Shown one piece after another: positions 35,235 to 44,106 of a stretch of 64,000 nucleotides of DNA. How positions within the stretch are numbered: the stretch's first letter is position 1; each line of letters begins with the position of its first letter. Made by a program: the position numbers and the translations under genes. The notes beneath the pieces are model-generated. The model saw only the letters and a list, made by a program, of their open reading frames with translations. It did not search any database and was not told the DNA's origin. The stretch is from the NCBI RefSeq assembly GCF_001412535.1, contig NZ_CP011774.1, positions 491,501-555,500 of the forward strand, in the 5' to 3' direction. This stretch comes from Limnohabitans sp. 63ED37-2 (GTDB taxonomy: Bacteria > Pseudomonadota > Gammaproteobacteria > Burkholderiales > Burkholderiaceae_C).

Positions 35235-35260
35235 TTCATATCAGTGATTGCTGATATGAA
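35235..35260. promoter_or_regulatory. 26-bp inverted repeat upstream of YeeE/YedE copy 1
   Basis: TTCATATCAG (35235-35244), spacer TGATTG, CTGATATGAA (35251-35260): a perfect 10-bp inverted repeat. It lies directly before the ribosome binding site of the YeeE/YedE gene. The dyad suits a dimeric repressor such as the ArsR-type regulator encoded at 30841. A half-matching copy lies at 48657-48676. Confidence 0.65.
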
Positions 35261-35305
35261 ATGTACGCCTAAACCGGTAGTGCCCAATTGACGCGGATCA
35301 AGGCT

Positions 35306-36370
35306 TTAAATGGGCCAGCCCATGCTGCGGTTGATGCGCCAGGCCATGCCAGCCCCCAACCAGATCGAGATCAGGGTCAGCCAGGCGGTGAGTGAAAACA
35401 CCGAGCCCCCGGTCATGCCCGCGCCCACGGTGCAGCCACCCGCCAGCACCGCGCCAAAACCCATCAGCACCGCGCCGACCAGGTAATGGCCCAGTTTGTT
35501 CTCGGTCTTGAAGCCCTCGAACTTGAAGTCGCCACCGACCAAGGCGCCCAATAAAGAGCCCACAAAAGTAGCGGGTAGCAAACCCGCATCAAAACCCAAT
35601 TTGGGGGAAGTGGCGGTGGACAGCACCCGCATCAGCATCTCCGCCGAGGCGCTGCTGAAGCTCAGGCCCTGAATCTGCACCGCTTCAAATGACGTCGAGG
35701 CAATCGCCTGCGTCAGGCCCCAGCCCAGTGCAATGCTCAAGCCAGTGATGATGGCCCCCAGCGCCAAACCCCAACGCCGTTGGTGGGTTTTGAAGAAAAA
35801 GTAAAAACCCGTTCCCAAAGCCAGCACGGCCAGCACCAGTCCACCCGTGGGGCCGATGCCCGTGAGCTGCAGGACATCACGACCGGGCCCGCCATCGATA
35901 GGCCACCAACCGGCCAAGGCTTGGCGAGCAGGGGCCAGCCAACCACCGATGCTGGCCTGCACCGTCACCGCAAACACCAGGCCAGCGAGCAAGGCGCGCA
36001 AATTGCCATTGGCCGACAAAATCAGCAAACGGCTGGCGCAGCCGCGCGTCAAAATCATGCCCGCTCCAAACAACAAGCCGCCCAGCACCGCGCCAGACAA
36101 GGTGCCTGTCGCGCCAATGTAGCGGGCGTCTGCTGGCTTGAGGCCGCCCGCCCACACAAGTGCCTGCACGCCCACCAGTGCCGCCCCAAAAGCCAGCCAC
36201 CACACGCTGAACCGATCACCTGTGCGGCCTTCACAGCACTCCACCACAGCCGCGCGGGCACAAAACCTTGTGCGCTGGGCCGCCAGGCCAAAGATGAAGC
36301 CGACCAAAGCACCCGCCATAGCCAGTACATTCGAGTCTCCCCAGGTTTCGAGCAAGCTTGCGAGATTCAC
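35306..36370 (-). CDS. YeeE/YedE family sulfur transporter, copy 2
   Basis: Second YeeE/YedE (TsuA-like) membrane protein, about 354 residues. Shared motifs with copy 1 are RTRFCARAAVVECCEG, TRGCASRLLILSANGNLRAL and LAGGCTVGAGMTGG, so the pair arose by duplication. The start is read as GTG 36370 behind a GGAG site; a TTG at 36382 would extend it by four residues. Thiosulfate or other sulfane-sulfur import is likely. It is divergent from the thioredoxin-like gene and 82 bases ahead of copy 1 in the same direction. Confidence 0.88.
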   Translation of the reverse strand: MNLASLLETWGDSNVLAMAGALVGFIFGLAAQRTRFCARAAVVECCEGRTGDRFSVWWLAFGAALVGVQALVWAGGLKPADARYIGATGTLSGAVLGGLLFGAGMILTRGCASRLLILSANGNLRALLAGLVFAVTVQASIGGWLAPARQALAGWWPIDGGPGRDVLQLTGIGPTGGLVLAVLALGTGFYFFFKTHQRRWGLALGAIITGLSIALGWGLTQAIASTSFEAVQIQGLSFSSASAEMLMRVLSTATSPKLGFDAGLLPATFVGSLLGALVGGDFKFEGFKTENKLGHYLVGAVLMGFGAVLAGGCTVGAGMTGGSVFSLTAWLTLISIWLGAGMAWRINRSMGWPI

Positions 36371-36472
36371 GGATTTCTCCAATAATTCATTGGTTTCTTA
36401 TATTCAAAATGCGACTTTGGCGTTACGTCAGTCCGCTGCGCAAAACCCGATATTGTCCACGGTCTGCAATTC

Positions 36473-36970
36473 ATGGCTTCCAACCCGACTATGTTTTCCT
36501 TGTTAGATTTACGCCGTCGTGACTGGCTTTTACGGGTGGGGGTATCGCTTGCGGCCACGCCCGTTTGGGCCCAATCGGGCCGAGATGCCACCTTGCCCGC
36601 TTCCCAATCGCTGCCCGACGAACTGGCCCGCGCACTCAAAAACAAGCAGCCCTTGATCGTCATGGTCAGTCTGGACGGTTGTGTGTTTTGCCGCCAGGCT
36701 CGGCAAAGTCACCTCTCGCCCATGGCGCGTGCAGGCACCGCCATCGTGCAGGTCGACATGCGCAACAACCAGCCTGTGCTTGACTTTGCGGGCAAACTCA
36801 CCACGCACGATGAGCTGACCCGGCGGTGGAAAGTCTCCATCACGCCCACCCTGCTGTTTTTTGGGCCTGGCGGCAAAGAAGTGGCCGAGCGCATGGAAGG
36901 CGCGTACCAGCCCGATTTTTACGGTCCCTACCTTGAAGACCGCATGGTGCAAGGGCGCAAAGTCCTTTAA
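36473..36970 (+). CDS. periplasmic thioredoxin-like protein (SoxW-like)
   Basis: Thioredoxin-fold protein of 165 residues. The leader contains RRRDWLLRVGVSLAATPVWAQ, a twin-arginine-like signal with cut after VWA. The redox motif DGCVFCRQA has C70 and C73, and a cis-proline region SITPTLLFFGPGG follows. Such exported thioredoxins with CxxC reduce or shuttle sulfur-bound partners in sulfur oxidation clusters (SoxW-like role). The start could also be ATG 36491; neither has a clear ribosome binding site. It is divergent from the YeeE/YedE pair. Confidence 0.82.
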   Translation: MASNPTMFSLLDLRRRDWLLRVGVSLAATPVWAQSGRDATLPASQSLPDELARALKNKQPLIVMVSLDGCVFCRQARQSHLSPMARAGTAIVQVDMRNNQPVLDFAGKLTTHDELTRRWKVSITPTLLFFGPGGKEVAERMEGAYQPDFYGPYLEDRMVQGRKVL

Positions 36971-37020
36971 AGCCAGGCCCTGCGTCAGTTGAGGCACGTT
37001 GGACGTGCTAAATTCAAAAC

Positions 37021-37725
37021 ATGATCCCCATCAAGATTGACTCGGCCTGGAAAGGCACCTCGGACTGCCGCAACTGCGGTATCCGTGACATGGTGCTCTT
37101 TGCCGACCTGAACGAACAGGACTTTGGCGAAATCCACACGCCTATTGACGACATGGTGTTCGCGCCCGACACGGCGCTGTACACCGAAGGTCAATCGGCG
37201 GTGGGCGTTTTCACGCTGCGCAAAGGCATGGTCAAGCTGGTGCGGGCCACCGCCGACGGCCGCGAACGCATCGTGCGGGTGCTGCGCCCCGGCGACGTGA
37301 TCGGCCTCGAAGCCCTGGCCACCGCCCGCTACGACAGCGAAGCCATCGCCCTGGTCGAAGCCCAGGTCTGCCGCATCCCCCTGTCGGTGCTGCACCATCT
37401 GTCGTCCAACTCGCCACGCCTGCACAAACGCCTGATGCAAAAGTGGCAGGGCGCCCTGAAAGACGCCGACGACTGGCTGGCTGATTTGAACTTCGGCTCC
37501 GCCCGCCAACGCGTGGCCGCTCTGGCCCTGAAGATGCGCGACCCCGACCAACCAGACTTCACTTCATTTTTTGCGCGAGACGACATGGGCGCCATGCTCG
37601 ACATCAAACTCGAAACCGTCAGCCGCGAAATCAGCAGCCTGGTGCGCGATGGCGCTTTAAAGCCCTGCGACAAACAGGGCAGGCGCTACGAAATCACCAA
37701 CGAAGTCTTGTTGCAGCGCCAGTGA
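37021..37725 (+). CDS. Crp/Fnr family regulator, FNR-like with incomplete cysteine set
   Basis: Crp/Fnr regulator of 234 residues, with cNMP-like barrel (about 40-130), dimer helix, and winged helix (DDMGAMLDIKLETVSREISSLVRDGALK). The N-terminus reads SDCRNCGIRDMVLF with C16 and C19, but the third cysteine of FNR-type cluster proteins is absent there; other cysteines are in AQVCRIPL and LKPCDKQ. It may therefore sense redox differently. Position between the thioredoxin-like gene and a rhodanese suggests sulfur or redox control. SD and promoter are not obvious. Confidence 0.85.
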   Translation: MIPIKIDSAWKGTSDCRNCGIRDMVLFADLNEQDFGEIHTPIDDMVFAPDTALYTEGQSAVGVFTLRKGMVKLVRATADGRERIVRVLRPGDVIGLEALATARYDSEAIALVEAQVCRIPLSVLHHLSSNSPRLHKRLMQKWQGALKDADDWLADLNFGSARQRVAALALKMRDPDQPDFTSFFARDDMGAMLDIKLETVSREISSLVRDGALKPCDKQGRRYEITNEVLLQRQ

Positions 37726-37744
37726 TTGAAGGCAAGGCTGCTGC

Positions 37745-38323
37745 TTAAAACTCGTCTTTCACGCTGGTCAGGCCCAAGGCGTCCCAGTCCAGCATGCCGC
37801 CGCGGTAGTAGTAAATTTTGTTGGCCGGGAAACCATCGCGCGTCATGGCTTTGATGGCCATGGGGCTTTGGGGGCAGACGGGGCCGTTGCAAAAGGCGTA
37901 GACCTTTTTGGCCGATGCGCAATCCCACTGGCTGCCATTTTTCTTGCAGCCCAACTCGTTCATGCGGGCCGCCACTTCGGTGTAGGGAATGCCGACCGAG
38001 CCGGGAATGGTGCCTTTGACGCGGTCGTTGGTGTCACGCATGTCCAGCACGATGGCGTTGCGGTCGCTCAGTGCTTCCAGGATTTCGATTTCACCCACGG
38101 GGTGCACGCCGGGTACGGGCACCAAAGGTTGCAGGTTGCCGCCGTTTTTCGCACACGGGGTCATGGTGCGAGTGATGGTGACGGGGCCCTTGGCGGTTTG
38201 AACCACGACCGATTTTTGGGTGTCAATGATGTTCAAAGGCGTGCCCACGGCGATGGTGGCGGCTTGGCCAAAGGCCAGACCCGAGAGGCTCATGCCCAAA
38301 ATCCAGGCAGCGATGTTTTTCAT
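37745..38323 (-). CDS. periplasmic rhodanese-like protein
   Basis: Rhodanese domain protein of 192 residues with a signal peptide (MKNIAAWILGMSLSGLAFGQA). Conserved features are IVLDMRDTNDRVKGTIPGSVGIPYTE and the active-site loop FCNGPVCPQSP with C145 as the persulfide-forming residue and an extra C150. It probably transfers sulfane sulfur in the periplasm. It is convergent with the Crp/Fnr gene and divergent from the SQR gene, with a 230-base promoter region between. Confidence 0.88.
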   Translation of the reverse strand: MKNIAAWILGMSLSGLAFGQAATIAVGTPLNIIDTQKSVVVQTAKGPVTITRTMTPCAKNGGNLQPLVPVPGVHPVGEIEILEALSDRNAIVLDMRDTNDRVKGTIPGSVGIPYTEVAARMNELGCKKNGSQWDCASAKKVYAFCNGPVCPQSPMAIKAMTRDGFPANKIYYYRGGMLDWDALGLTSVKDEF

Positions 38324-38553
38324 GTGTTGTTCCGTTCGATGGGCAAAAAGGGCTTGTGGCCATGCTTGGTCAGCATTCTAAAAATGGGCACTGCCAAACG
38401 GTTGATGCAAATCAATTCAGGAATGGCCTTTTGTTGGGCGGGTTGGGATTGTCAAAAAACTCTGCAAAAAGAGCCTTTGTGCATGAAATTGATCCAGCTC
38501 AAATCCGTGGGGCCACACACTGAGAAGATCGCCGTCTTGTCAAAGGAGACACC
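38324..38553. other. divergent promoter region, rhodanese and SQR genes
   Basis: A 230-base region that must contain both promoters. A weak dyad CATT-CTAAA-AATG is seen near 38374. No strong promoter consensus, RNA gene or repeat was recognised. The SQR ribosome binding site AAGGAG lies just before ATG 38554. Confidence 0.4.
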
Positions 38554-39879
38554 ATGGAAAACCAAGAAAACAGATCCGCCGCGCTGAGCCGCCGCCAGTG
38601 GTTGCTGGGCTCGGCAGGCGCTGCCGTTTTGACCAGCGCAGCCCCTGCCGCCCAAGCGGCCAAAACCAAAACGCAGGCGCACATCGTGATTTTGGGCGGT
38701 GGCTTGGGCGGCATTGCCGTGGCCAACCGGCTCCATGCTTTGCTCGACGGGGCCAAGATCACCCTGATCGACCGCAAGGAAGAGCACAACTACCAACCCG
38801 GTTACACCCTGGTGGCCACGGGTGTGTGGCCCGTGAGCAAGGTGCGTGACCGCAATGCCGACTTCCACCCGCCGCAGCTCAACTGGATCAAGGACATGGT
38901 CGGCGAGCTGGACCCGGCCAGCAACATGGTGGTCACGGCTTCGGGTCAGCGCGTCCCATACGACTACTTGGTGGTGGCCATGGGCACGCACCAGGACTGG
39001 TCGCTGATCGAGGGCATGGATGTGAACGCGATTGGCCAAAAGGGCCTGACCAGCGTCTACCCCAGCCCCGAAGCAGCGCAGGCCACTTGGGCCAGCATGG
39101 ACGCGTTTCGGCGCAAGGGTGGCAACGCAGTGCTGACGCTGCCGGCCACGCCTCTCAAGTGCGCGGGTGCGCCCCTCAAGATGACTTTCATGCTGCGCGA
39201 CCGATTGGCGCAATCGGGCACCTTGGGTCAATCCAAAGTCACGTTTTACTCGGCGCTGGGCAATGTGTTTGGTGTCAAGGTGGTCAACGACAACGTGCTC
39301 TCGCGTTGGAACGATTTGGGCATCGTGGTTGAGACCACACAAAAGCTGCAGGGCATCGACATCGGGGCGCAGCGTGTGCGTTTTGTCTCACCCGAAGGCG
39401 CCAGCACCGAGGTGCCTTACGACTTCATCCATGTGGTGCCGCCCATGCGTGCGCCCGATGCGGTCAAAAATTCCGACTTGGCCTGGAAAGAGGGCCCCTT
39501 TGCCGCAGGCGGCTGGCTTGAGGTGGACAAGGACACCCTGCAGCACCGCCGCTACCCCAATGTGTTTGGCGTGGGCGATGTGAATGGCACGCCGCGTGGC
39601 AAGACGGCGGCCACCGTCAAAAAGAGCGCACCTATCGTGGCCGAGCATGTGGTGGACGTGATCGCGGGCCGCACGCCCGGTCAGAAGTTTGATGGCTACA
39701 CCTCGTGCCCATTGATCGTGAAAGAGGGCTCTGCCATGCTGATCGAATTCGACTACGCAGGCAACCTCACGCCCTCGCTGCCCATGATCGAGCCACTGCA
39801 GGCAGGCTACTTTGCCTGGCTGATGAAATACCGCATGCTCAAGCCTGCCTACATGGCGACGCTCAAGGGCCGGGTTTGA
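38554..39879 (+). CDS. sulfide:quinone oxidoreductase (type II-like) with Tat leader
   Basis: FAD-dependent SQR of 441 residues, oxidising sulfide and reducing the quinone pool. The FAD loop ILGGGLGGIAVANRL starts near residue 46. The redox cysteines C203 (ATPLKCAGAPLKM) and C385 (GYTSCPLIV) match the catalytic pair of type II SQRs; the C-terminal PMIEPLQAGYFAWLMKYRMLKPAY is the amphipathic membrane-binding end. The N-terminus has a twin-arginine leader (SRRQWLL at 12-18, cut near AQA at 33-36), which is unusual for SQR and implies a periplasmic location. An AAGGAG site precedes the ATG. A small membrane protein gene follows. Confidence 0.9.
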   Translation: MENQENRSAALSRRQWLLGSAGAAVLTSAAPAAQAAKTKTQAHIVILGGGLGGIAVANRLHALLDGAKITLIDRKEEHNYQPGYTLVATGVWPVSKVRDRNADFHPPQLNWIKDMVGELDPASNMVVTASGQRVPYDYLVVAMGTHQDWSLIEGMDVNAIGQKGLTSVYPSPEAAQATWASMDAFRRKGGNAVLTLPATPLKCAGAPLKMTFMLRDRLAQSGTLGQSKVTFYSALGNVFGVKVVNDNVLSRWNDLGIVVETTQKLQGIDIGAQRVRFVSPEGASTEVPYDFIHVVPPMRAPDAVKNSDLAWKEGPFAAGGWLEVDKDTLQHRRYPNVFGVGDVNGTPRGKTAATVKKSAPIVAEHVVDVIAGRTPGQKFDGYTSCPLIVKEGSAMLIEFDYAGNLTPSLPMIEPLQAGYFAWLMKYRMLKPAYMATLKGRV

Positions 39880-39907
39880 AGCCCACTTACAACATCAGGA
39901 GACGTAC

Positions 39908-40231
39908 ATGTATGAAATCTGGCTGGCGATGAACATCGCCTTCGAAATCGCTTGGGACCTGTGGCCTGCGCTGTTGCCTTTGGCGCTGGTGTGGGCAACG
40001 GTCATGCTCATCAACCGCAAGAAGCTGGCGCTTGTCAGCGCCTCATCGCTGGCGGCCTTGGCAGTGCTGGTGGCGCTGGCGGCGGTGTTGGCTTTGCCGT
40101 CTTTGTCCAAGTCCACACTGGCCGACATGGGGTATTGGGTGGACTGGGCCGCTTTGCTGGGCATGGCCGCAGGTGTGGGCGTGGCGGCAGCTGTTCTGCT
40201 GTGGCCTGTGCTGGTCCTGCGCAAGCGCTGA
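39908..40231 (+). CDS. small membrane protein linked to SQR gene
   Basis: Protein of 107 residues with about three hydrophobic segments (about residues 7-33, 44-63 and 79-103) and a basic end RKR. It starts 28 bases after the SQR stop behind an AGGAG-type site and is probably cotranscribed. I do not recognise a family. Its membrane nature suggests it could anchor the exported SQR or pass electrons to quinone, but no heme or metal motif is visible, so this is only a hypothesis. Confidence 0.7.
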   Translation: MYEIWLAMNIAFEIAWDLWPALLPLALVWATVMLINRKKLALVSASSLAALAVLVALAAVLALPSLSKSTLADMGYWVDWAALLGMAAGVGVAAAVLLWPVLVLRKR

Positions 40232-40244
40232 AAGCTTCAAGCGT

Positions 40245-41180
40245 TCAGGCGGCCTTGGGCCAGTGCATGCCAAAGCGCTGGGCCAGGTGGCTTTCGGCTT
40301 CTTCGAGCATGAAGTAGCGAAACGCCTCGGCTGCAGGCGAGAGCATTTTGGATTGGGTGTGCACCACGTTCCATGAGCGCACCACGGGCGCACCTTCCAC
40401 ATCGAGCATGCAGATCAGCTTGTGCTCCAGCTCCAAGCCAATGGTGTGCAGCGACAAAAAGCCCAGGCCCAGTCCCGCCATCACAGCTTGCTTGATGATT
40501 TCGTTGCTGTGCAGCTCGATTTTCATGCGCGGCTCGACGTGTGTGTCTTCAAAAAACTTTTCCATGGCGGCGCGGGTGCCTGCCCCCTTTTCGCGCACGA
40601 TGAAGTCGAAGGGTCGCAGGTCTTCCACACGCAGGTGGTCGCGATGTGCCAGAGGGTGGTCCACGGCTGAGACAAACACATGCGGGTGCGCCGCAAAGGG
40701 CTCGGCCCGGGTTTGCAGCTCTTTGGGGGGGCGGCCCATCACGGCAATGTCGACCTCGCTGTTTTGCAGCATGCCGACCAGTTGGTCACGGTTGCCGATG
40801 GAGATTTGAATGTCCACACCTGGGTGCAGTGTGCGAAATTCGGCCAGCAAGCGCATCAAAAAATACTTGGCGGTGCTGACAAAACCGATGGTCAGGACGC
40901 CTGTTTCGGCCCGCTGCAAACGGGCTGCAGCGTCTTCAGCGTCTTTCACTGTGGCCAAAATTTTGCGGGCATAAACCAGCATGTACTCGCCCGTGGTGGT
41001 CAGGCTCACTTGTTTGCCTTTGCGGTCAAACAGGGGCATGCCCACGTGGCCTTCGAGTTCCTTGACCTGCATAGTCACGGCGGGCGGTGTGAGGTGCAGG
41101 TTTTCGGCGGCACGCACAAAGCTCAGATGTCGAGCCACCTCGTTGAACACGCGAAGTTGGCGGAAGGTAGCATTTTTCAT
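40245..41180 (-). CDS. cbbR: LysR family regulator, CbbR-like (copy 1)
   Basis: LysR-type regulator of 311 residues. The winged helix reads TFRQLRVFNEVARHLSFVRAAENLHLTPPAVTMQVKELEGHVGMPLF, highly typical of CbbR, the activator of Calvin-cycle genes. The effector domain has the TIGFVSTAKYFLMRLLAEF region, also CbbR-like. It is adjacent to a second LysR gene and both point away from cbbL. CbbR normally responds to metabolites such as NADPH or RuBP, which cannot be read from sequence. Confidence 0.85.
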   Translation of the reverse strand: MKNATFRQLRVFNEVARHLSFVRAAENLHLTPPAVTMQVKELEGHVGMPLFDRKGKQVSLTTTGEYMLVYARKILATVKDAEDAAARLQRAETGVLTIGFVSTAKYFLMRLLAEFRTLHPGVDIQISIGNRDQLVGMLQNSEVDIAVMGRPPKELQTRAEPFAAHPHVFVSAVDHPLAHRDHLRVEDLRPFDFIVREKGAGTRAAMEKFFEDTHVEPRMKIELHSNEIIKQAVMAGLGLGFLSLHTIGLELEHKLICMLDVEGAPVVRSWNVVHTQSKMLSPAAEAFRYFMLEEAESHLAQRFGMHWPKAA

Positions 41181-41220
41181 CGGGTAGGTCCTGGATCAAG
41201 CGGGGCAGGGCAATATCAAA

Positions 41221-42117
41221 TTATGGACGGTGCTCAAACAACCAGGCCTTGAAGGCCAGGGCCGCAGGAGACTGGCGCTTGCCTCGGGGGTAGACCAGGT
41301 GCCAGCGCCGGATGAGTGGGAAGCCCATGACATCGAGCTGAACCAGCTCGCCCAAAGCCAATTCGGCGTCGAGAGTGGAGGCCGACAACACGGCCAGCCC
41401 CAGGCCGCCAGAGACGGTTTTTTTGATCGCCTCGTTGCTGCCCAGCTCTAACCGGTTGATGGGCGTGACGCCGTGTTCACTGAAAAACCGCTCCATGGTC
41501 AAGCGCGTGCCCGAACCGGGCTCGCGCATGATGAAAGGCTCGTGGCGCAGCCGCTCCGGGCGGATGCGGCGTTTGCCCGCCAGCGCGTGGGTGGGCGGTC
41601 CCACAATGACCAAGGGGTTGTCGGCAAAGGCTTCACAAAACACGTCCATGTGCTCGGGGGGTTGGCCCATGATGTAGAGGTCGTCCTGGTTTTGCGACAG
41701 ACGCTGGAGCAGGTTTTCGCGGTTGCCCACCACCATGGCCACGTCGATACCGGGGTGTGCTGCGCAAAAGCCGCCCAGCAGTTTGGGCACGGTGTACTTC
41801 ACGGTGGTGAGGATGGCAATTTTCAGGCTGCCGCGCTCTACACCTTGCAGCGCGGCCAGGTCATCGCTGAGCAGGTCCATGCGCCGTGCGATGTCCTGGC
41901 AAGCCTCGGCCAGGATCTTGCCTGCGGCCGTCAGAAAAATCTTTTTGCCCAGTTGCTCAAACAAGGGTTGCCCCACGGTTTCAGCCAGTTGCTTGACCTG
42001 CAACGACAAAGTTGGGGGCGAGAGGTGCAAAGCCTCTGCGGCGCGTGCAAAGCTGTTGTGTTCGGCCACGGCCTGAAAAATCCGCAGCTGGTGCAAGGTG
42101 GCGTGTCTCAGGTTCAT
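41221..42117 (-). CDS. cbbR: LysR family regulator, CbbR-like (copy 2), divergent from cbbL
   Basis: LysR-type regulator of 298 residues, with winged helix [47 protein letters not shown]. The effector domain includes [20 protein letters not shown] and the conserved [16 protein letters not shown] segment. It is divergent from cbbL with a 171-base shared promoter region holding an inverted repeat. It is the better positional candidate for direct control of the Rubisco operon. It resembles its neighbour strongly enough to be a paralogue. Confidence 0.87.
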   Translation of the reverse strand: MNLRHATLHQLRIFQAVAEHNSFARAAEALHLSPPTLSLQVKQLAETVGQPLFEQLGKKIFLTAAGKILAEACQDIARRMDLLSDDLAALQGVERGSLKIAILTTVKYTVPKLLGGFCAAHPGIDVAMVVGNRENLLQRLSQNQDDLYIMGQPPEHMDVFCEAFADNPLVIVGPPTHALAGKRRIRPERLRHEPFIMREPGSGTRLTMERFFSEHGVTPINRLELGSNEAIKKTVSGGLGLAVLSASTLDAELALGELVQLDVMGFPLIRRWHLVYPRGKRQSPAALAFKAWLFEHRP

Positions 42118-42127
42118 TGTTTTATTA

Positions 42128-42159
42128 AAGTAAAAGATGATGATCTAAACATTTTACTT
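42128..42159. promoter_or_regulatory. candidate CbbR operator upstream of cbbL
   Basis: AAGTAAAA (42128-42135) and TTTTACTT (42152-42159) form a perfect 8-bp inverted repeat with 16 bases between. It lies in the AT-rich divergent region between a LysR gene and cbbL, where CbbR sites are expected. Confidence 0.6.
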
Positions 42160-42288
42160 TTACTTATTGTCAGTCTGTCTAAAAATTCGCATCAGTTCAG
42201 AGCACCACGGTCCCTCTTGCCCTCAGCAAAGCCTCGGTCACTTTGGGCCAATCAGCCAGACATTCAACTTTCATCAGGAGCACAACGC

Positions 42289-43710
42289 ATGGCCACCAAA
42301 ACCTACAACGCCGGTGTCAAGGAATACCGCAGCACTTACTGGGAACCCCATTACACGCCCAAGGACACCGACATCCTGGCCTGTTTCAAGATCACACCCC
42401 AAGCCGGTGTGGATCGCGAAGAAGTCGCTGCGGCCGTGGCCGCTGAATCGTCAACCGGCACTTGGACCACGGTGTGGACCGACTTGCTCACCGACCTGGA
42501 CTACTACAAAGGCCGCGCCTACGCCATCGAAGACGTGCCCGGTGATGACACCTGTTTTTACGCCTTCGTGGCCTACCCCATCGACCTGTTCGAAGAGGGC
42601 TCGGTCGTCAACGTGCTGACCTCTTTGGTCGGTAACGTGTTCGGCTTCAAGGCTTTGCGCGCTCTGCGTCTGGAAGACATCCGCTTCCCCATCGCTTACA
42701 TCAAGACCTGCGGCGGCCCACCCCATGGCATCCAGGTCGAGCGCGACATCATGAACAAATACGGTCGCCCCCTCTTGGGTTGCACCATCAAACCCAAGCT
42801 GGGTCTGTCGGGCAAGAACTACGGCCGCGCTGTGTACGAATGCCTGCGCGGTGGTTTGGACTTCACCAAAGACGACGAGAACGTCAATAGCCAGCCCTTC
42901 ATGCGGTGGCGTCAGCGATTTGACTTTGTGCAAGAAGCCATTGAAAAAGCCGAGCGCGAAACCGGTGAGCGCAAAGGCCACTACCTCAACGTGACCGCGC
43001 CCACCCCCGAAGAGATGTACAAGCGCGCCGAGTACGCGAAAGAAATCGGCTCGCCGATCATCATGCACGACTACCTCACCGGCGGTCTGACCGCCAACAC
43101 CGGCTTGGCCAACTGGTGCCGCGACAACGGCATGCTGCTCCACATCCACCGCGCCATGCACGCCGTGCTCGACCGCAACCCGCACCACGGCATCCACTTC
43201 CGTGTGCTGACCAAGGTGCTGCGCCTGTCGGGTGGTGATCACCTGCACTCCGGCACTGTGGTGGGCAAGCTCGAAGGCGACCGCGCCTCTACCTTGGGCT
43301 GGATCGACATCATGCGCGACGAGTTCATCAAAGAAGACCGCAGCCGCGGCATCTTCTTCGACCAAGACTTCGGCTCTATGCCTGGCGTCATGCCCGTGGC
43401 CTCCGGTGGCATCCACGTCTGGCACATGCCCGCACTGGTCAACATCTTTGGTGACGACTCGGTCTTGCAGTTCGGTGGTGGCACCTTGGGTCACCCATGG
43501 GGCAACGCCGCTGGCGCTGCCGCCAACCGTGTGGCCCTGGAAGCCTGCGTCAAAGCACGCAACGAAGGCGTGGCCGTTGAAAAAGAAGGCAAGGCTGTGC
43601 TCAGCGAAGCCGCCAAGCACTCGCCCGAACTCAAGATCGCCATGGAAACCTGGAAAGAGATCAAGTTCGAATTCGACACCGTCGACAAGCTCGACATCGC
43701 CCACAAGTAA
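42289..43710 (+). CDS. cbbL: form I ribulose-1,5-bisphosphate carboxylase/oxygenase large subunit
   Basis: Rubisco large subunit, 473 residues, fixing CO2 onto ribulose 1,5-bisphosphate. The active-site lysine K168 lies in TIKPKLGLS. The carbamylated lysine K194 with D196 and E197 lies in [21 protein letters not shown]. The N-terminal [19 protein letters not shown] is typical of form I. With a small subunit next to it and cbbQ/cbbO behind, it is best placed in form IAq. The ATG at 42289 follows CAGGAG; the frame stays open upstream by chance into the LysR gene. No carboxysome shell gene lies nearby. Confidence 0.98.
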   Translation: MATKTYNAGVKEYRSTYWEPHYTPKDTDILACFKITPQAGVDREEVAAAVAAESSTGTWTTVWTDLLTDLDYYKGRAYAIEDVPGDDTCFYAFVAYPIDLFEEGSVVNVLTSLVGNVFGFKALRALRLEDIRFPIAYIKTCGGPPHGIQVERDIMNKYGRPLLGCTIKPKLGLSGKNYGRAVYECLRGGLDFTKDDENVNSQPFMRWRQRFDFVQEAIEKAERETGERKGHYLNVTAPTPEEMYKRAEYAKEIGSPIIMHDYLTGGLTANTGLANWCRDNGMLLHIHRAMHAVLDRNPHHGIHFRVLTKVLRLSGGDHLHSGTVVGKLEGDRASTLGWIDIMRDEFIKEDRSRGIFFDQDFGSMPGVMPVASGGIHVWHMPALVNIFGDDSVLQFGGGTLGHPWGNAAGAAANRVALEACVKARNEGVAVEKEGKAVLSEAAKHSPELKIAMETWKEIKFEFDTVDKLDIAHK

Positions 43711-43739
43711 TCCCCGACACACATTCAAGGACACACACC

Positions 43740-44093
43740 ATGAGCATGCAAGACTACAACTCCCGCTTGTCCGATCCGGCCAGCCGCAAGTTCGAGACCT
43801 TCTCTTACTTGCCCGCGATGACCAAGGAAGAGATTCGCAAACAAGTGGAATACCTGGTCAAAAAAGGCCTGAACCCCGCCATCGAACACACCGAACCCCA
43901 GTACCTGATGGACTCTTACTGGTACATGTGGAAGCTGCCCATGTTCGGTGAAACCGATGTGGACAAGGTGCTGGCCGAATGCGAAGCCTGCCGCCAAGCC
44001 AACCCGGACAACCACATCCGTTTGATCGGCTACAACAACTTCACGCAGTCGCAAGGCGCGTCGATGGTGATCTTCCGCGGTAAAACCGTTTAA
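43740..44093 (+). CDS. cbbS: form I Rubisco small subunit
   Basis: Small subunit of 117 residues. Family motifs are [55 protein letters not shown] and [16 protein letters not shown]. It completes the L8S8 enzyme with CbbL. It starts 29 bases after cbbL with CAAGG upstream. A pair of hairpins follows before cbbQ. Confidence 0.97.
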   Translation: MSMQDYNSRLSDPASRKFETFSYLPAMTKEEIRKQVEYLVKKGLNPAIEHTEPQYLMDSYWYMWKLPMFGETDVDKVLAECEACRQANPDNHIRLIGYNNFTQSQGASMVIFRGKTV

Positions 44094-44106
44094 GACCTTA
44101 TTGGAT

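Noticed and set aside
41473..42288. 272-codon upstream extension of the cbbL frame
   Set aside because: It runs through the LysR gene in antisense and the divergent promoter. Form I Rubisco begins at ATG 42289 behind CAGGAG.
42289..44093. Form II Rubisco (cbbM)
   Set aside because: First thought of because of the sulfur-oxidiser context, but the large subunit has form I sequence and a small subunit follows.
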